This document shows, one piece after another, positions 1 through 6,655 of a stretch of DNA of 9,947 bases. The stretch is from Pseudomonadota bacterium. Lineage in GTDB: Bacteria; Pseudomonadota; Gammaproteobacteria; Steroidobacterales; Rariloculaceae. Numbering within the stretch: the first letter of the stretch is position 1; each line of letters opens with the position of its first letter. The position numbers were made by a program, and so were the translations under genes. The notes under the pieces are model-generated. The model had not been told where the DNA came from. It did no database searches and saw only the letters and a list, made by a program, of their open reading frames with translations. The DNA lies in contig VYEH01000387.1 of the NCBI GenBank assembly GCA_009843005.1, positions 1 through 9,947 of the forward strand, read 5' to 3'.

Positions 1-177
1 ATCCGCATCCGTGCGCAGTTCCTGCGGTCTCGCGACCTGGGGGTTCAGTGGAACGGTGATGGTGTAAAGGTTTTCGAAAATTGCGGAAAAAACGAGCGTC
101 GGGACAAGGACCGTGGCGACCCCGATCATCAACGCGCAGGTCCGGACGCGACCTGTCCGGCCAATGGATTTCCTCAT
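1..177 (-). CDS. DUF2066 domain-containing exported protein, N-terminal part
   Basis: Partial gene of 59 codons, read from an ATG at 177 to the window edge with no stop. The product opens with a basic stretch (MRKSIGRTGRVR) and then a hydrophobic segment at about residues 14-33, which looks like a signal peptide or N-terminal anchor. The mature start reads ENLYTITVPLNPQ, followed by an acidic/polar run. That N-terminus, and the divergent position next to purM, fit the DUF2066 family known from gammaproteobacteria; family members are usually several hundred residues long, so most of the gene lies outside the window. The function of DUF2066 proteins is not established and I do not assign one. 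The Shine-Dalgarno is weak (GAGTG on the minus strand). A TATAAT hexamer sits about 28 bp upstream of the start. The family call rests on remembered similarity. Confidence 0.72.
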   Translation of the reverse strand, partial: MRKSIGRTGRVRTCALMIGVATVLVPTLVFSAIFENLYTITVPLNPQVARPQELRTDAD

Positions 178-203
178 GGATACACTCGGGATGCGGTACT
201 CTC

Positions 204-212
204 GTATTATAG
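204..212. promoter_or_regulatory. Shared AT-rich -10 island in the DUF2066/purM divergent gap
   Basis: The only AT-rich island in the 92-bp gap. Read on the minus strand it gives a perfect TATAAT (211 to 206) toward the DUF2066 gene; read on the plus strand it gives TATTAT (205-210) toward purM. No convincing -35 hexamer lies 16-18 bp upstream in either direction (CCGGAG on minus, ACACTC on plus), so an activator or an overlapping face-to-face promoter pair is possible. I see no PurR-like ACGCAAACGTTTGCGT palindrome in the gap. Confidence 0.4.
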
Positions 213-253
213 CGGCTGGGCGGCCCGCCTCCGGGTCCTGTGGGCGCCGCAAT

Positions 254-259
254 GAGGAG
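254..259 (+). promoter_or_regulatory. Ribosome binding site that fixes the purM start
   Basis: GAGGAG, ten bases before the ATG at 270. It lies downstream of the alternative in-frame starts (GTG at 240, ATG at 252) and so favours 270. The product from 270 begins MRAKPRLTYKAAGV, close in length to the N-terminus of E. coli PurM before its SYKDAGV segment. Confidence 0.6.
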
Positions 260-269
260 AGCAGAAGAA

Positions 270-1301
270 ATGCGCGCCAAACCACGGCTCACCTACAAGG
301 CCGCCGGCGTCAATATCGACGCGGGGCAGGCCCTGGTCGAACGGATCAAGGGCGCGGTGGCCCGCACGCGCCGGGTCGAGGTACTGGGCGACCTGGGCGG
401 TTTCGGCGGTCTGTTCAAGTTGCCGGTGGACCGCCTGCAACGGCCCGTGCTGGTCGCCGGAACCGACGGCGTCGGCACCAAGATCGAACTGGCCATTCAA
501 CATGACGCCCATGAAAACGTCGGGATCGACCTGGTCGCGATGTGTGTCAATGACGTAATCGTCATCGGAGCCGAGCCGCTGTTTTTCCTGGATTACCTGG
601 TCACACCCCGGCTGGACGTGGACATTGCCGCGCGCGTCGTGGGCGGAATCGCCAAGGGCTGCGAATTGGCGGGTGCCGCCCTGATCGGCGGCGAAACCGC
701 CGAGCACCCCGGGATGGAGATGTCCGTGGACTACGACCTTGCCGGCTTCTGCGTCGGCGTGGTCGAGGAAGGCCAGATCATCGACGGGCAGGGCATCAGG
801 GTCGCGGACGCCGTGATCGGCCTCGGTTCGTCGGGACCCCATTCCAATGGCTTCTCGTTGATACGCCGGGCGCTGGAACACACGGGCGCGGACGAGCATA
901 CGCAGGTCGGCGACCGCCCCCTGATCGAACAGTTGCTGACGCCGACGCGCATCTATGCCGACACGATCCTCAAGCTGTGCCGCGAAGTTCCGGTGAAGGG
1001 CATCGTGCACATCACCGGCGGTGGGCTGATCGAGAATATTCCCCGGGTGTTGCCGAAGGGACTGGGCGTGCGGCTCGATTCCACCGCGTGGCCGTCCCAT
1101 CCCGTATTCGACTGGCTGCGGGACGTCGGCGTCGCCGAACCCGAAATGCTGCGCACGTTCAACTGCGGCGTCGGCATGTGCGTCATCGTTTCTCCGGCCA
1201 AGGTCGATGAAGCCCTTGCGCTGCTGCGAAACTGCGGCGAGGACGCCTGGGTCATCGGTAAGGTCGCGCGCGACAGGTATGGAAAGGTGCGGGTCAGTTG
1301 A
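270..1301 (+). CDS. purM: Phosphoribosylformylglycinamidine cyclo-ligase (AIR synthetase)
   Basis: Cytosolic enzyme of the fifth step of de novo purine synthesis: FGAM + ATP to AIR + ADP + Pi. The 343-residue product matches the family length (345 in E. coli). Visible signatures are the YKAAGVNIDAG opening (9-19), AGTDGVGTK (63-71), the MCVND segment (91-95), GGETAE (140-145), GSSGPHSNG (186-194), HITGGG (247-252) and TFNCGVGM (296-303), spread over the N-terminal ATP-binding and C-terminal AIRS domains. One small deviation is GETAEHPG where GETAEMPG is usual. The start at 270 is chosen for its GAGGAG site; in-frame starts at 240 (GTG) and 252 (ATG) would add 10 or 6 residues. It is first gene of the purM-purN-DUF3108 unit, and its TGA overlaps the purN TTG. 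Confidence 0.97.
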   Translation: MRAKPRLTYKAAGVNIDAGQALVERIKGAVARTRRVEVLGDLGGFGGLFKLPVDRLQRPVLVAGTDGVGTKIELAIQHDAHENVGIDLVAMCVNDVIVIGAEPLFFLDYLVTPRLDVDIAARVVGGIAKGCELAGAALIGGETAEHPGMEMSVDYDLAGFCVGVVEEGQIIDGQGIRVADAVIGLGSSGPHSNGFSLIRRALEHTGADEHTQVGDRPLIEQLLTPTRIYADTILKLCREVPVKGIVHITGGGLIENIPRVLPKGLGVRLDSTAWPSHPVFDWLRDVGVAEPEMLRTFNCGVGMCVIVSPAKVDEALALLRNCGEDAWVIGKVARDRYGKVRVS

Positions 1302-1954
1302 CCGCGGGTGATCCGTACAGGCTCGTGATCCTGAGCTCGGGTACGGGCACGAATCTGCAGAACCTCATCGACTACGCCGCGCGGAGCAACGGCCGCATCC
1401 GCGTCTCCGCCGTTTTCTCCGACCAGCGCAGCAGGAGCCTGGAGCGGGCGCGAGCCGCGGAAATCCCTGCACACCATCTGTCCGCGAAGGATTTCCCGGA
1501 CCGGGCCGCCTACGACGCTGCACTGGGCGATGCGATCGCCGCCTGCCGGCCGGACCTGATCGTGCTGTCGGGCTTCATGCGAATACTCGGAGAGGCATTC
1601 GTCGCGCGATTCGCGGACCGCATCATCAATATTCACCCGTCCCTGCTGCCGTGCTTTACTGGCCTGCACACCCACCGCCGCGTACTTGATGCTGGAGACA
1701 GGTTTCATGGCGCCACGGTGCACTTCGTGACCGAGGAACTGGATGCCGGTCCCGGAATCATCCAGTGCCGCATACCCGTGCTTCAGGACGACGATGAAGC
1801 AAGCCTTCAAGCGCGCGTTCACGAAGTCGAGTACATGATTTTCCCCCGTGCCGTGGAATTGTGCGCCACCGGGTTGGTCAAATTTTCCGATGGTGAAGCA
1901 CTTTTCGACGGTATGACCATGCGCGGCCCGGTGCTGGTGAAGCATGAGAGGTAG
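1298..1954 (+). CDS. purN: Phosphoribosylglycinamide formyltransferase (GAR transformylase)
   Basis: Catalyses the third step of purine synthesis: GAR + 10-formyl-tetrahydrofolate to FGAR + THF. The product is 218 residues (E. coli 212). Seen: the GAR-binding loop SSGTGTNLQ (13-21), GFMRIL (92-97), the catalytic NIHPS segment with N111 and H113, LHTHRR (123-128), and D149 in ELDAGP; N111, H113 and D149 correspond to the Asn-His-Asp catalytic triad of the family. The start is TTG at 1298 in a TTGA overlap with the purM stop, with an AAGGTG site eight bases upstream; the next in-frame start, GTG at 1325, would cut into the first beta strand. Unusual: residues 118-122 read PCFTG where PKYPG or PAFPG is common. 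The purM-purN order and overlap point to translational coupling. Confidence 0.95.
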   Translation: MTAGDPYRLVILSSGTGTNLQNLIDYAARSNGRIRVSAVFSDQRSRSLERARAAEIPAHHLSAKDFPDRAAYDAALGDAIAACRPDLIVLSGFMRILGEAFVARFADRIINIHPSLLPCFTGLHTHRRVLDAGDRFHGATVHFVTEELDAGPGIIQCRIPVLQDDDEASLQARVHEVEYMIFPRAVELCATGLVKFSDGEALFDGMTMRGPVLVKHER

Positions 1955-2675
1955 TTCCCTTGCCGCAACGCTCCTGAGTATCGCAGCAGGCGTCGCGAGC
2001 GGGACCGCTCTTGCGTCGGGCGACGTGCTGCCCGGCTACAACGCCGTTTACGAGGTCTACAACCGGGATCGCGTCGTCGGCGAAGCGGAATTCTCCGTGA
2101 CGCTGCTGGATGCGGAGCGCGGTATCTACGAGTTCCGCTCCGTATCGCGAGTCAGGGGCCTGTACAGGCTTTTCGTTCCCCGGCCGGCGGAAGAACTCGG
2201 CGTATTCGCTCTCGAGAACGGACGGATCCGGCCCCTGGCCTACTCGTTGCGCGACGGCACGCGCCGGGACAGGAACAGCTTCAATGTCGAGTTCGACTGG
2301 GAACGCGATCACGCCACCATCACGGCTGGAGAAACCCACCTGGAACCACAGTTGCTGCCCGGCATGCTGGACCGGGGAAGCCTTCAGGTCGCGCTGATGT
2401 TGCTCGCTGACGATTTCTCCACCGAGCAAGTGACCCTGCTCGACCAGGACGGCCCCGAAATTCACGAATTGCGTGGAGACGGCGAAGAAACACTTGACAC
2501 GGCGGTGGGCCGGATCCTCACCCGCAAGCTGATCCAGCAACGGCTCGGGTCATCCCGCAGGACACTGGTCTGGCTGGCGCCCGAACTGCAAGGCCTGCCT
2601 GTTCGTATAGAGCGCCAGAACGACGGGGAAACGCGCGCGACGTTTCAACTCGAGCACGTGAGCTGGCACGAATAG
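1944..2675 (+). CDS. DUF3108 domain-containing exported protein
   Basis: Protein of 243 residues starting inside the end of purN (11-bp overlap), so probably translated by coupling; its own Shine-Dalgarno is weak. Residues 1-25 form a signal peptide with a hydrophobic core (LAATLLSIAAGVA) and a likely cleavage after ALA, so the protein should act in the periplasm or cell envelope. The mature part is rich in beta-prone stretches: YNAVYEVYNRDRVVGEAEFSV near residues 32-52, YEFRSVSRVRGLYRLF near 62-77, and a C-terminal TLVWLAPELQGLPVRIE segment (207-223). This pattern and the place after purN fit DUF3108, as found behind purN in Pseudomonas. No function is established. It has no visible link to purine synthesis, so the linkage may be only transcriptional. 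No lipobox cysteine is seen. Confidence 0.8.
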   Translation: MRGSSLAATLLSIAAGVASGTALASGDVLPGYNAVYEVYNRDRVVGEAEFSVTLLDAERGIYEFRSVSRVRGLYRLFVPRPAEELGVFALENGRIRPLAYSLRDGTRRDRNSFNVEFDWERDHATITAGETHLEPQLLPGMLDRGSLQVALMLLADDFSTEQVTLLDQDGPEIHELRGDGEETLDTAVGRILTRKLIQQRLGSSRRTLVWLAPELQGLPVRIERQNDGETRATFQLEHVSWHE

Positions 2676-2743
2676 CTCCGGGCGCCACCCATTCGCTCGG
2701 AGCGTGATACCCTCGTTCCGGGCGCCATCCCTTCGCTCGGAGC
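2675..2743. terminator. Possible stem-loops between convergent operons (no U-tract)
   Basis: GCTCCG (2675-2680) pairs perfectly with CGGAGC (2698-2703) across a 17-nt loop. The second repeat unit forms the same stem (2715-2720 with 2738-2743) with one G-U pair in the plus-strand RNA. The position between two converging transcripts suits a terminator or 3'-end stabiliser. No run of U follows on either strand, so this is not a standard intrinsic terminator. Confidence 0.3.
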
Positions 2744-2765
2744 GGGATGCCGTCGTTCCGGGCCC
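2676..2765. repeat. 40-bp imperfect tandem repeat between convergent genes
   Basis: Two adjacent 40-bp units, 2676-2715 and 2716-2755, agree at 34 of 40 positions. A third copy starts at 2756 but keeps only about its first eight bases (TTCCGGGC). Each unit carries a GGCGCC palindrome and a CGCTCGGAGCG palindrome. The block fills most of the 109-bp gap between the ends of the DUF3108 gene and dcd. It is non-coding in its context. It resembles a dispersed palindromic (REP-like) intergenic repeat, but whether it occurs elsewhere in the genome cannot be seen here. Confidence 0.8.
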
Positions 2766-2784
2766 GACCGCCACGGCGCGGGCG

Positions 2785-3351
2785 CTAACCCTTCGGCAGC
2801 GTTACCCCGGTCTGCCCCTGGTACTTGCCGTCGCGGTCCCGGTAACTGATTTCGCAGACGTCATCCGCCTGGAAGAAGATCATCTGCGCAACCCCCTCGT
2901 TGGCATAGATCCTGGCTGGCAACGGCGTGGTATTGGAGAATTCCAGCGTCACATGCCCTTCCCACTCGGGTTCCAGTGGAGTGACATTGACGATGATGCC
3001 GCAGCGGGCATAGGTCGACTTGCCGAGACAGATGGTCAGAACGTTTCGCGGAATGCGAAAGTACTCGACCGTTCTGGCCAGTGCGAAGGAGTTCGGGGGC
3101 ACGATACAGATTTCACCTTGCTTGTCGACGAAGCTGGAGTCGTCGAATCCCTTGGGATCGACGATCGCGGAATTGATGTTCGTGAAGACCTTGAACTCCG
3201 CCGCGCAGCGCACATCGTAGCCATAGCTTGAAGTCCCGTAGGAGATCACTCTCTGGCCGTTGATGCGCCGCACCTGCTCCTCCTGAAACGGCTCGATCAT
3301 CCCCCGTTCGAGCGCCATTCGCCGTATCCACCGGTCGGAGCGGATGGTCAC
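2785..3351 (-). CDS. dcd: dCTP deaminase
   Basis: Cytosolic enzyme that deaminates dCTP to dUTP and ammonia, supplying dUMP for thymidylate synthesis. The 188-residue product is of the Pseudomonas-like type, not the 193-residue E. coli type. Seen: SSYGYDVRC (41-49), the nucleotide-binding GKSTYAR (110-116, equivalent to GRSSLAR of E. coli), VNVTPLEPEWEGH (121-133), the catalytic glutamate E137 in LEFSN, and the C-terminal GKYQGQTGVTLPKG that closes over the triphosphate. The start is a GTG at 3351, overlapping the apbC TGA as GTGA, but it has a strong site of its own (GGAGG, 3363-3359, seven bases upstream). It is the second gene of the apbC-dcd unit and converges on the purMN operon. Confidence 0.97.
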   Translation of the reverse strand: MTIRSDRWIRRMALERGMIEPFQEEQVRRINGQRVISYGTSSYGYDVRCAAEFKVFTNINSAIVDPKGFDDSSFVDKQGEICIVPPNSFALARTVEYFRIPRNVLTICLGKSTYARCGIIVNVTPLEPEWEGHVTLEFSNTTPLPARIYANEGVAQMIFFQADDVCEISYRDRDGKYQGQTGVTLPKG

Positions 3352-4445
3352 GTGTTTTCCTCCACGGTGATGGTAGGGAACAGCTGGCTGTAATCCTTGC
3401 CCTGTGCGGCCAATTGCGCGCCTGCCGCCCTTGCGATCTGACGGTAGTACCGGGCGAGTGAACCGTCGGGTGCGGCCACCACCGTGGGTTCACCCCGGTC
3501 CGTGGTTTCGCGGATGCGGCTGTCGAGCGGCAATCCTCCCAGCATCGGCAGGTCGTACTCGACAGCCAGCCGCTCCGCCCCGCCATGACCGAAGATGGGT
3601 TCCTCGTGCCCGCAACTGGAGCAGATATGCCGGCTCATGTTCTCCACGATCCCCAGAATCGGCACGTTGACCTTCTGGAACATTTCCAGGCCCTTGCGGG
3701 CGTCGGCCAACGAGATTTCCTGGGGCGTGGTCACGATGATTGCGCCGCTCACGGGCACCCGCTGGGACAGCGTGAGCTGGATGTCGCCGGTGCCGGGCGG
3801 CATGTCCACCAGCAGGTAGTCGAGCTGGCCCCAATTCGTATCGTTCAACAGTTGGTTCAGCGCCGACGTCACCATGGGCCCGCGCCAGGCCATGGGCTGG
3901 CGCTCGTCCACCAGGAAACCGATGGACATGGCCTTGATTCCGTGGGCTTGCAGGGGCTCAAGCGACTTGCCGTCCCGGCTCACCGGCCGCTGGCCCATCA
4001 GCCCCAGCATCCGCGGCTGACTGGGTCCGTAGATGTCCGCATCGAGTATCCCCACCCGGGCGCCCTCCTGAGCGAACGCCAGCGACAGGTTCACCGCAAC
4101 CGTGGACTTGCCCACGCCGCCCTTCCCGGACGCCACGGCGATCAGGTTGCTGACGCTCCCCAACGGCTTGAGGCCGTGTTGCACGGAGTGGGACTCCACG
4201 GTCCAGTCCACGGAGAATTCGATATCGGCCTCGACTCCCAGTGTCGAGGTGTGGTCACGCAACGCTTCGGTCAATTCATCGACGCTGCGTTCGGCCGGAA
4301 AGCCCAGGCGAATGGCGACCCGATAACGGTCAGCAGCGGACTCGACCTTGAATCGAGCGCCCGGGGCGCCCAGTCGGAGGCTGGTATAGGGGATCGTGAA
4401 GGTACGAACGCGCTCCTCGAGCGCCGCCTGTTCCTGGCTGCTCAT
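3348..4445 (-). CDS. apbC: Iron-sulfur cluster carrier protein, Mrp/ApbC family P-loop ATPase
   Basis: Cytosolic homodimeric ATPase that binds and transfers a [4Fe-4S] cluster to apo-proteins. The product is 365 residues (about 370 in E. coli Mrp). Seen: an N-terminal domain (about 1-85) in the position of the MIP18/DUF59 domain but with weak resemblance; Walker A GKGGVGKS (107-114); ILDADIYGPSQP (133-144); Walker B LLVDMPPGTGD (211-221); a switch segment TTPQEISLADARKG (239-252); and the cluster-binding pair C275 and C278 in ICSSCGHEEPIFG. The start ATG at 4445 is the only good choice, since a stop lies three codons upstream, and it has no clear Shine-Dalgarno. A perfect palindrome sits 15 bp before it. 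It is divergent from metG and upstream of dcd, the same order as in Pseudomonas. Confidence 0.95.
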   Translation of the reverse strand: MSSQEQAALEERVRTFTIPYTSLRLGAPGARFKVESAADRYRVAIRLGFPAERSVDELTEALRDHTSTLGVEADIEFSVDWTVESHSVQHGLKPLGSVSNLIAVASGKGGVGKSTVAVNLSLAFAQEGARVGILDADIYGPSQPRMLGLMGQRPVSRDGKSLEPLQAHGIKAMSIGFLVDERQPMAWRGPMVTSALNQLLNDTNWGQLDYLLVDMPPGTGDIQLTLSQRVPVSGAIIVTTPQEISLADARKGLEMFQKVNVPILGIVENMSRHICSSCGHEEPIFGHGGAERLAVEYDLPMLGGLPLDSRIRETTDRGEPTVVAAPDGSLARYYRQIARAAGAQLAAQGKDYSQLFPTITVEENT

Positions 4446-4459
4446 GCGGGATTACCGAT

Positions 4460-4476
4460 ATTGCGGGAACCGCAAT
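4460..4476. promoter_or_regulatory. Perfect 7-3-7 palindrome in the apbC leader
   Basis: ATTGCGG - GAA - CCGCAAT, two perfectly complementary 7-bp arms around a 3-base spacer, ending 15 bp upstream of the apbC ATG. It could be an operator for a dimeric regulator, or in the apbC mRNA a short hairpin with a UUC loop just above the start codon, where no Shine-Dalgarno is visible. It does not resemble the type 2 IscR consensus that I know. No regulator can be named. Confidence 0.5.
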
Positions 4477-4594
4477 TGTCGAGCTTCGATCCGTTCAAAG
4501 CAATCGCCGGCCTGGCGCCCTGTCCCACAAGTCTCTGCCTGTTCGGAGCGAGCCGGGGCGCCGATACGAGGCGAGAGCATCGCCGGTGCTCCGA

Positions 4595-4603
4595 TGGCAT
4601 AAT
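4595..4603 (+). promoter_or_regulatory. metG: Extended -10 promoter element for metG
   Basis: TGGCATAAT fits the extended -10 pattern TGnTATAAT with one mismatch and would start transcription near 4610, leaving a leader of about 45 bases. The -35 position (4575-4580, GAGCAT) is poor, as extended -10 promoters tolerate. A 5-bp inverted repeat, GAGCA/TGCTC (4575-4579 and 4587-4591), overlaps the spacer. On the minus strand the same island reads GATTAT, with TTGACG 20 bp upstream (4630-4625), a spacing too long to trust for apbC. Confidence 0.4.
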
Positions 4604-4640
4604 CGCGCACCAATCCCTGTACCACGTCAACCGCCCTGAT

Positions 4641-4645
4641 CGGAG
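4641..4645 (+). promoter_or_regulatory. metG: Ribosome binding site for the metG GTG start
   Basis: CGGAG, nine bases before the GTG at 4655. It supports this start, from which the product opens MADQRDILVTSALPYASG and aligns with the known N-terminus of MetRS (KKILVTCALPYANG in E. coli) with a two-residue shorter leader. Confidence 0.55.
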
Positions 4646-4654
4646 TCCCGCGAA

Positions 4655-6655
4655 GTGGCCGACCAACGCGACATCCTGGTAACCAGCGCCCTGCCCTATG
4701 CCAGCGGCCCGCTGCACATGGGGCACCTGGTGGAATACACCCAGACCGACATCTGGGTGCGTTTCCAGCGAATGCGTGGCCATCATTGCATTTACGTCTG
4801 CGCCAGCGACGCCCACGGCACGCCGACGATGTTGCGGGCGGACGAGGCGGGGGTCGCTCCCGAGGCGCTGGTCGCCGAGGTTGCGGAAGGCCATCGCAAG
4901 GATTTCGAGAGCTTCAGGATCAGCGTCGACAATTACCAGACGACGCACTCGGCGGAGAACCTGGAACTCACCAGGGAGATGTACCGGCGCCTCAAGGAGA
5001 ACGGATACATCGACCGCCGCATCATCACACAGGCCTACGACGAGCAGAAACGCATGTTCCTGCCGGACCGCTACGTGCGCGGCGAGTGCCCGTCCTGCGG
5101 CGCCGCGGACCAGTACGGCGACGCCTGCGAGAACTGCAGCGCCACCTACGCGCCCATGGACCTGAAGAATCCCGTATCGGTGGTGTCCGGAACCACGCCT
5201 TCGTTACGCGAGTCCGAACACTTCTTCTTCCGGCTGAGCGCATTCGAGGATGAACTCCGCGCCTGGGTGCCCGAGCACGTCGATGCCTCCATGGTGAGGA
5301 AGCTCGACGAGTGGTTCCGGGCCGGGCTCAAGGACTGGGACATATCGCGGGACGAACCCTACTTCGGTTTCGAGATCCCGGGCGAAACGGGCAAGTACTT
5401 CTATGTCTGGTTCGACGCGCCCATCGGCTACATGGCGAGTTTTCTTCAGCTGTGCCGGCGCACCGATTCGGGACTGGCGTTCGAGGACTACTGGGACGCG
5501 GGCAAACCGACCGAGCTGTACCACTTCATCGGCAAGGACATCGTCTACTTCCATACCCTGTTCTGGCCGTCCGTGCTCAGCGGCGCGGGGTACCGCAAAC
5601 CCTCCGGCGTATTCGTGCACGGCTTTCTCACGGTGGACGGGAAGAAGATGTCCAAGCGCAGGGGCACGTTCATCATGGCCTCGACCTACGCGAAGCACCT
5701 GGACCCGGACTACCTGCGCTATTACTTTGCCGCCAAGCTCGGCAAGTCGGCGGATGACATCGACCTCAACCTGGACGACTTCATCGCCCGTCTCAATTCG
5801 GATCTCGTGGGCAAAGTGGTCAACATCGCCAGCCGCTGCGCCGGATTCATACACCGGCACAACGGCGGAATGCTCGGCGAGTCCCTTCACGATGAAGCGC
5901 TTTACCATAGTTTTGCCGACGCGGCGCCGCAGATCGAAGCCGACTACGAGCAGCGCGACTATTCACGCGCGATGAAACGCATCATCGCGCTGGCCGACCG
6001 CGCCAACCGTTACATCGACGGCGAAAAACCCTGGATTCTCGCCAGGGATCCGCAACAGAGGCGTCGCGTCATCGACGTCTGTACGCAAGGCATCAACTTG
6101 TTTCGCTCGCTGATGGTCTATCTCAAGCCCGTCGTCCCCGGACTGGCGGAACGGGCGGAAGAATTCCTGAACGCCCCCCCACTCGCATGGAGCGACGCGG
6201 GCACGCCCCTGCTCGATCACCGTCTTCGGAAATTCCGAAGCCTGCTCGAGCGGGTACCACCCAAGGAGGTTCAAGCCATGGTCGATGAAAGCCGCACCGG
6301 CCCCGACACCCCCCGGCCGACGTACAAGGACGAGATCGACATCGAGCAATTCTCCAAGGTCGATATGCGTATCGCCCGGATAATCGAGGCCGGCCTTGTG
6401 GAAGGCGCGGACAGGCTGCTGAAGTTGCGCCTGGATCTGGGCGGCGACGAGCGGGAGGTTTTTGCGGGCATCCGCTCCGCCTATCAACCGGAGGACCTCG
6501 TCGACAGGCTGGTGGTGGCGGTCGCCAACCTCAAACCCAGGAAGATGCGTTTCGGCACCTCGCAAGGCATGATATTGGCCAGCGGACCGGGGGGGAGGGA
6601 TATATTTCTGTTGAGTCCCGACAGCGGCGCCAAACCCGGCATGAAGGTCACGTGA
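4655..6655 (+). CDS. metG: Methionyl-tRNA synthetase
   Basis: Cytosolic class I aminoacyl-tRNA synthetase that charges tRNA-Met and initiator tRNA with methionine using ATP. The product is 666 residues (E. coli 677) and is the long form with all domains. Seen: the HIGH signature as HMGH (21-24); CASDAHGTP (49-57); the zinc knuckle C145-x2-C148 and C158-x2-C161, at the same positions as in E. coli; GKYFYVWFDAPIGYM (246-260); GKDIVYFH (293-300); and the second ATP motif as KMSKR (331-335) in place of KMSKS. Anticodon-binding residues N390, R394 and W460 match E. coli N391, R395 and W461. A C-terminal tRNA-binding domain runs from about 562 to the end, with KPRKMRFGTSQGM (627-639). The start is GTG with a CGGAG site. 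It is divergent from apbC, with rsxA 84 bp downstream. Confidence 0.98.
   Translation: MADQRDILVTSALPYASGPLHMGHLVEYTQTDIWVRFQRMRGHHCIYVCASDAHGTPTMLRADEAGVAPEALVAEVAEGHRKDFESFRISVDNYQTTHSAENLELTREMYRRLKENGYIDRRIITQAYDEQKRMFLPDRYVRGECPSCGAADQYGDACENCSATYAPMDLKNPVSVVSGTTPSLRESEHFFFRLSAFEDELRAWVPEHVDASMVRKLDEWFRAGLKDWDISRDEPYFGFEIPGETGKYFYVWFDAPIGYMASFLQLCRRTDSGLAFEDYWDAGKPTELYHFIGKDIVYFHTLFWPSVLSGAGYRKPSGVFVHGFLTVDGKKMSKRRGTFIMASTYAKHLDPDYLRYYFAAKLGKSADDIDLNLDDFIARLNSDLVGKVVNIASRCAGFIHRHNGGMLGESLHDEALYHSFADAAPQIEADYEQRDYSRAMKRIIALADRANRYIDGEKPWILARDPQQRRRVIDVCTQGINLFRSLMVYLKPVVPGLAERAEEFLNAPPLAWSDAGTPLLDHRLRKFRSLLERVPPKEVQAMVDESRTGPDTPRPTYKDEIDIEQFSKVDMRIARIIEAGLVEGADRLLKLRLDLGGDEREVFAGIRSAYQPEDLVDRLVVAVANLKPRKMRFGTSQGMILASGPGGRDIFLLSPDSGAKPGMKVT

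Noticed and set aside
240..269. Longer PurM starts at 240 (GTG) and 252 (ATG)
   Set aside because: The GAGGAG site lies downstream of both and serves 270; the family N-terminus is reached from 270. The 252 start cannot be fully excluded.
178..269. PurR operator upstream of purM
   Set aside because: No ACGCAAACGTTTGCGT-like palindrome is present in the gap.
207..1100. 297-codon open frame on the minus strand
   Set aside because: Antisense to purM, covers the promoter gap as well, and shows no family signature.
2704..3231. 175-codon open frame starting in the tandem repeat
   Set aside because: It begins in the 40-bp repeat and continues antisense to dcd. I take the repeat as non-coding.
3585..4682. 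365-codon open frame on the plus strand
   Set aside because: Antisense to apbC and running across the apbC-metG regulatory gap into the metG start; composition is typical of an antisense shadow.
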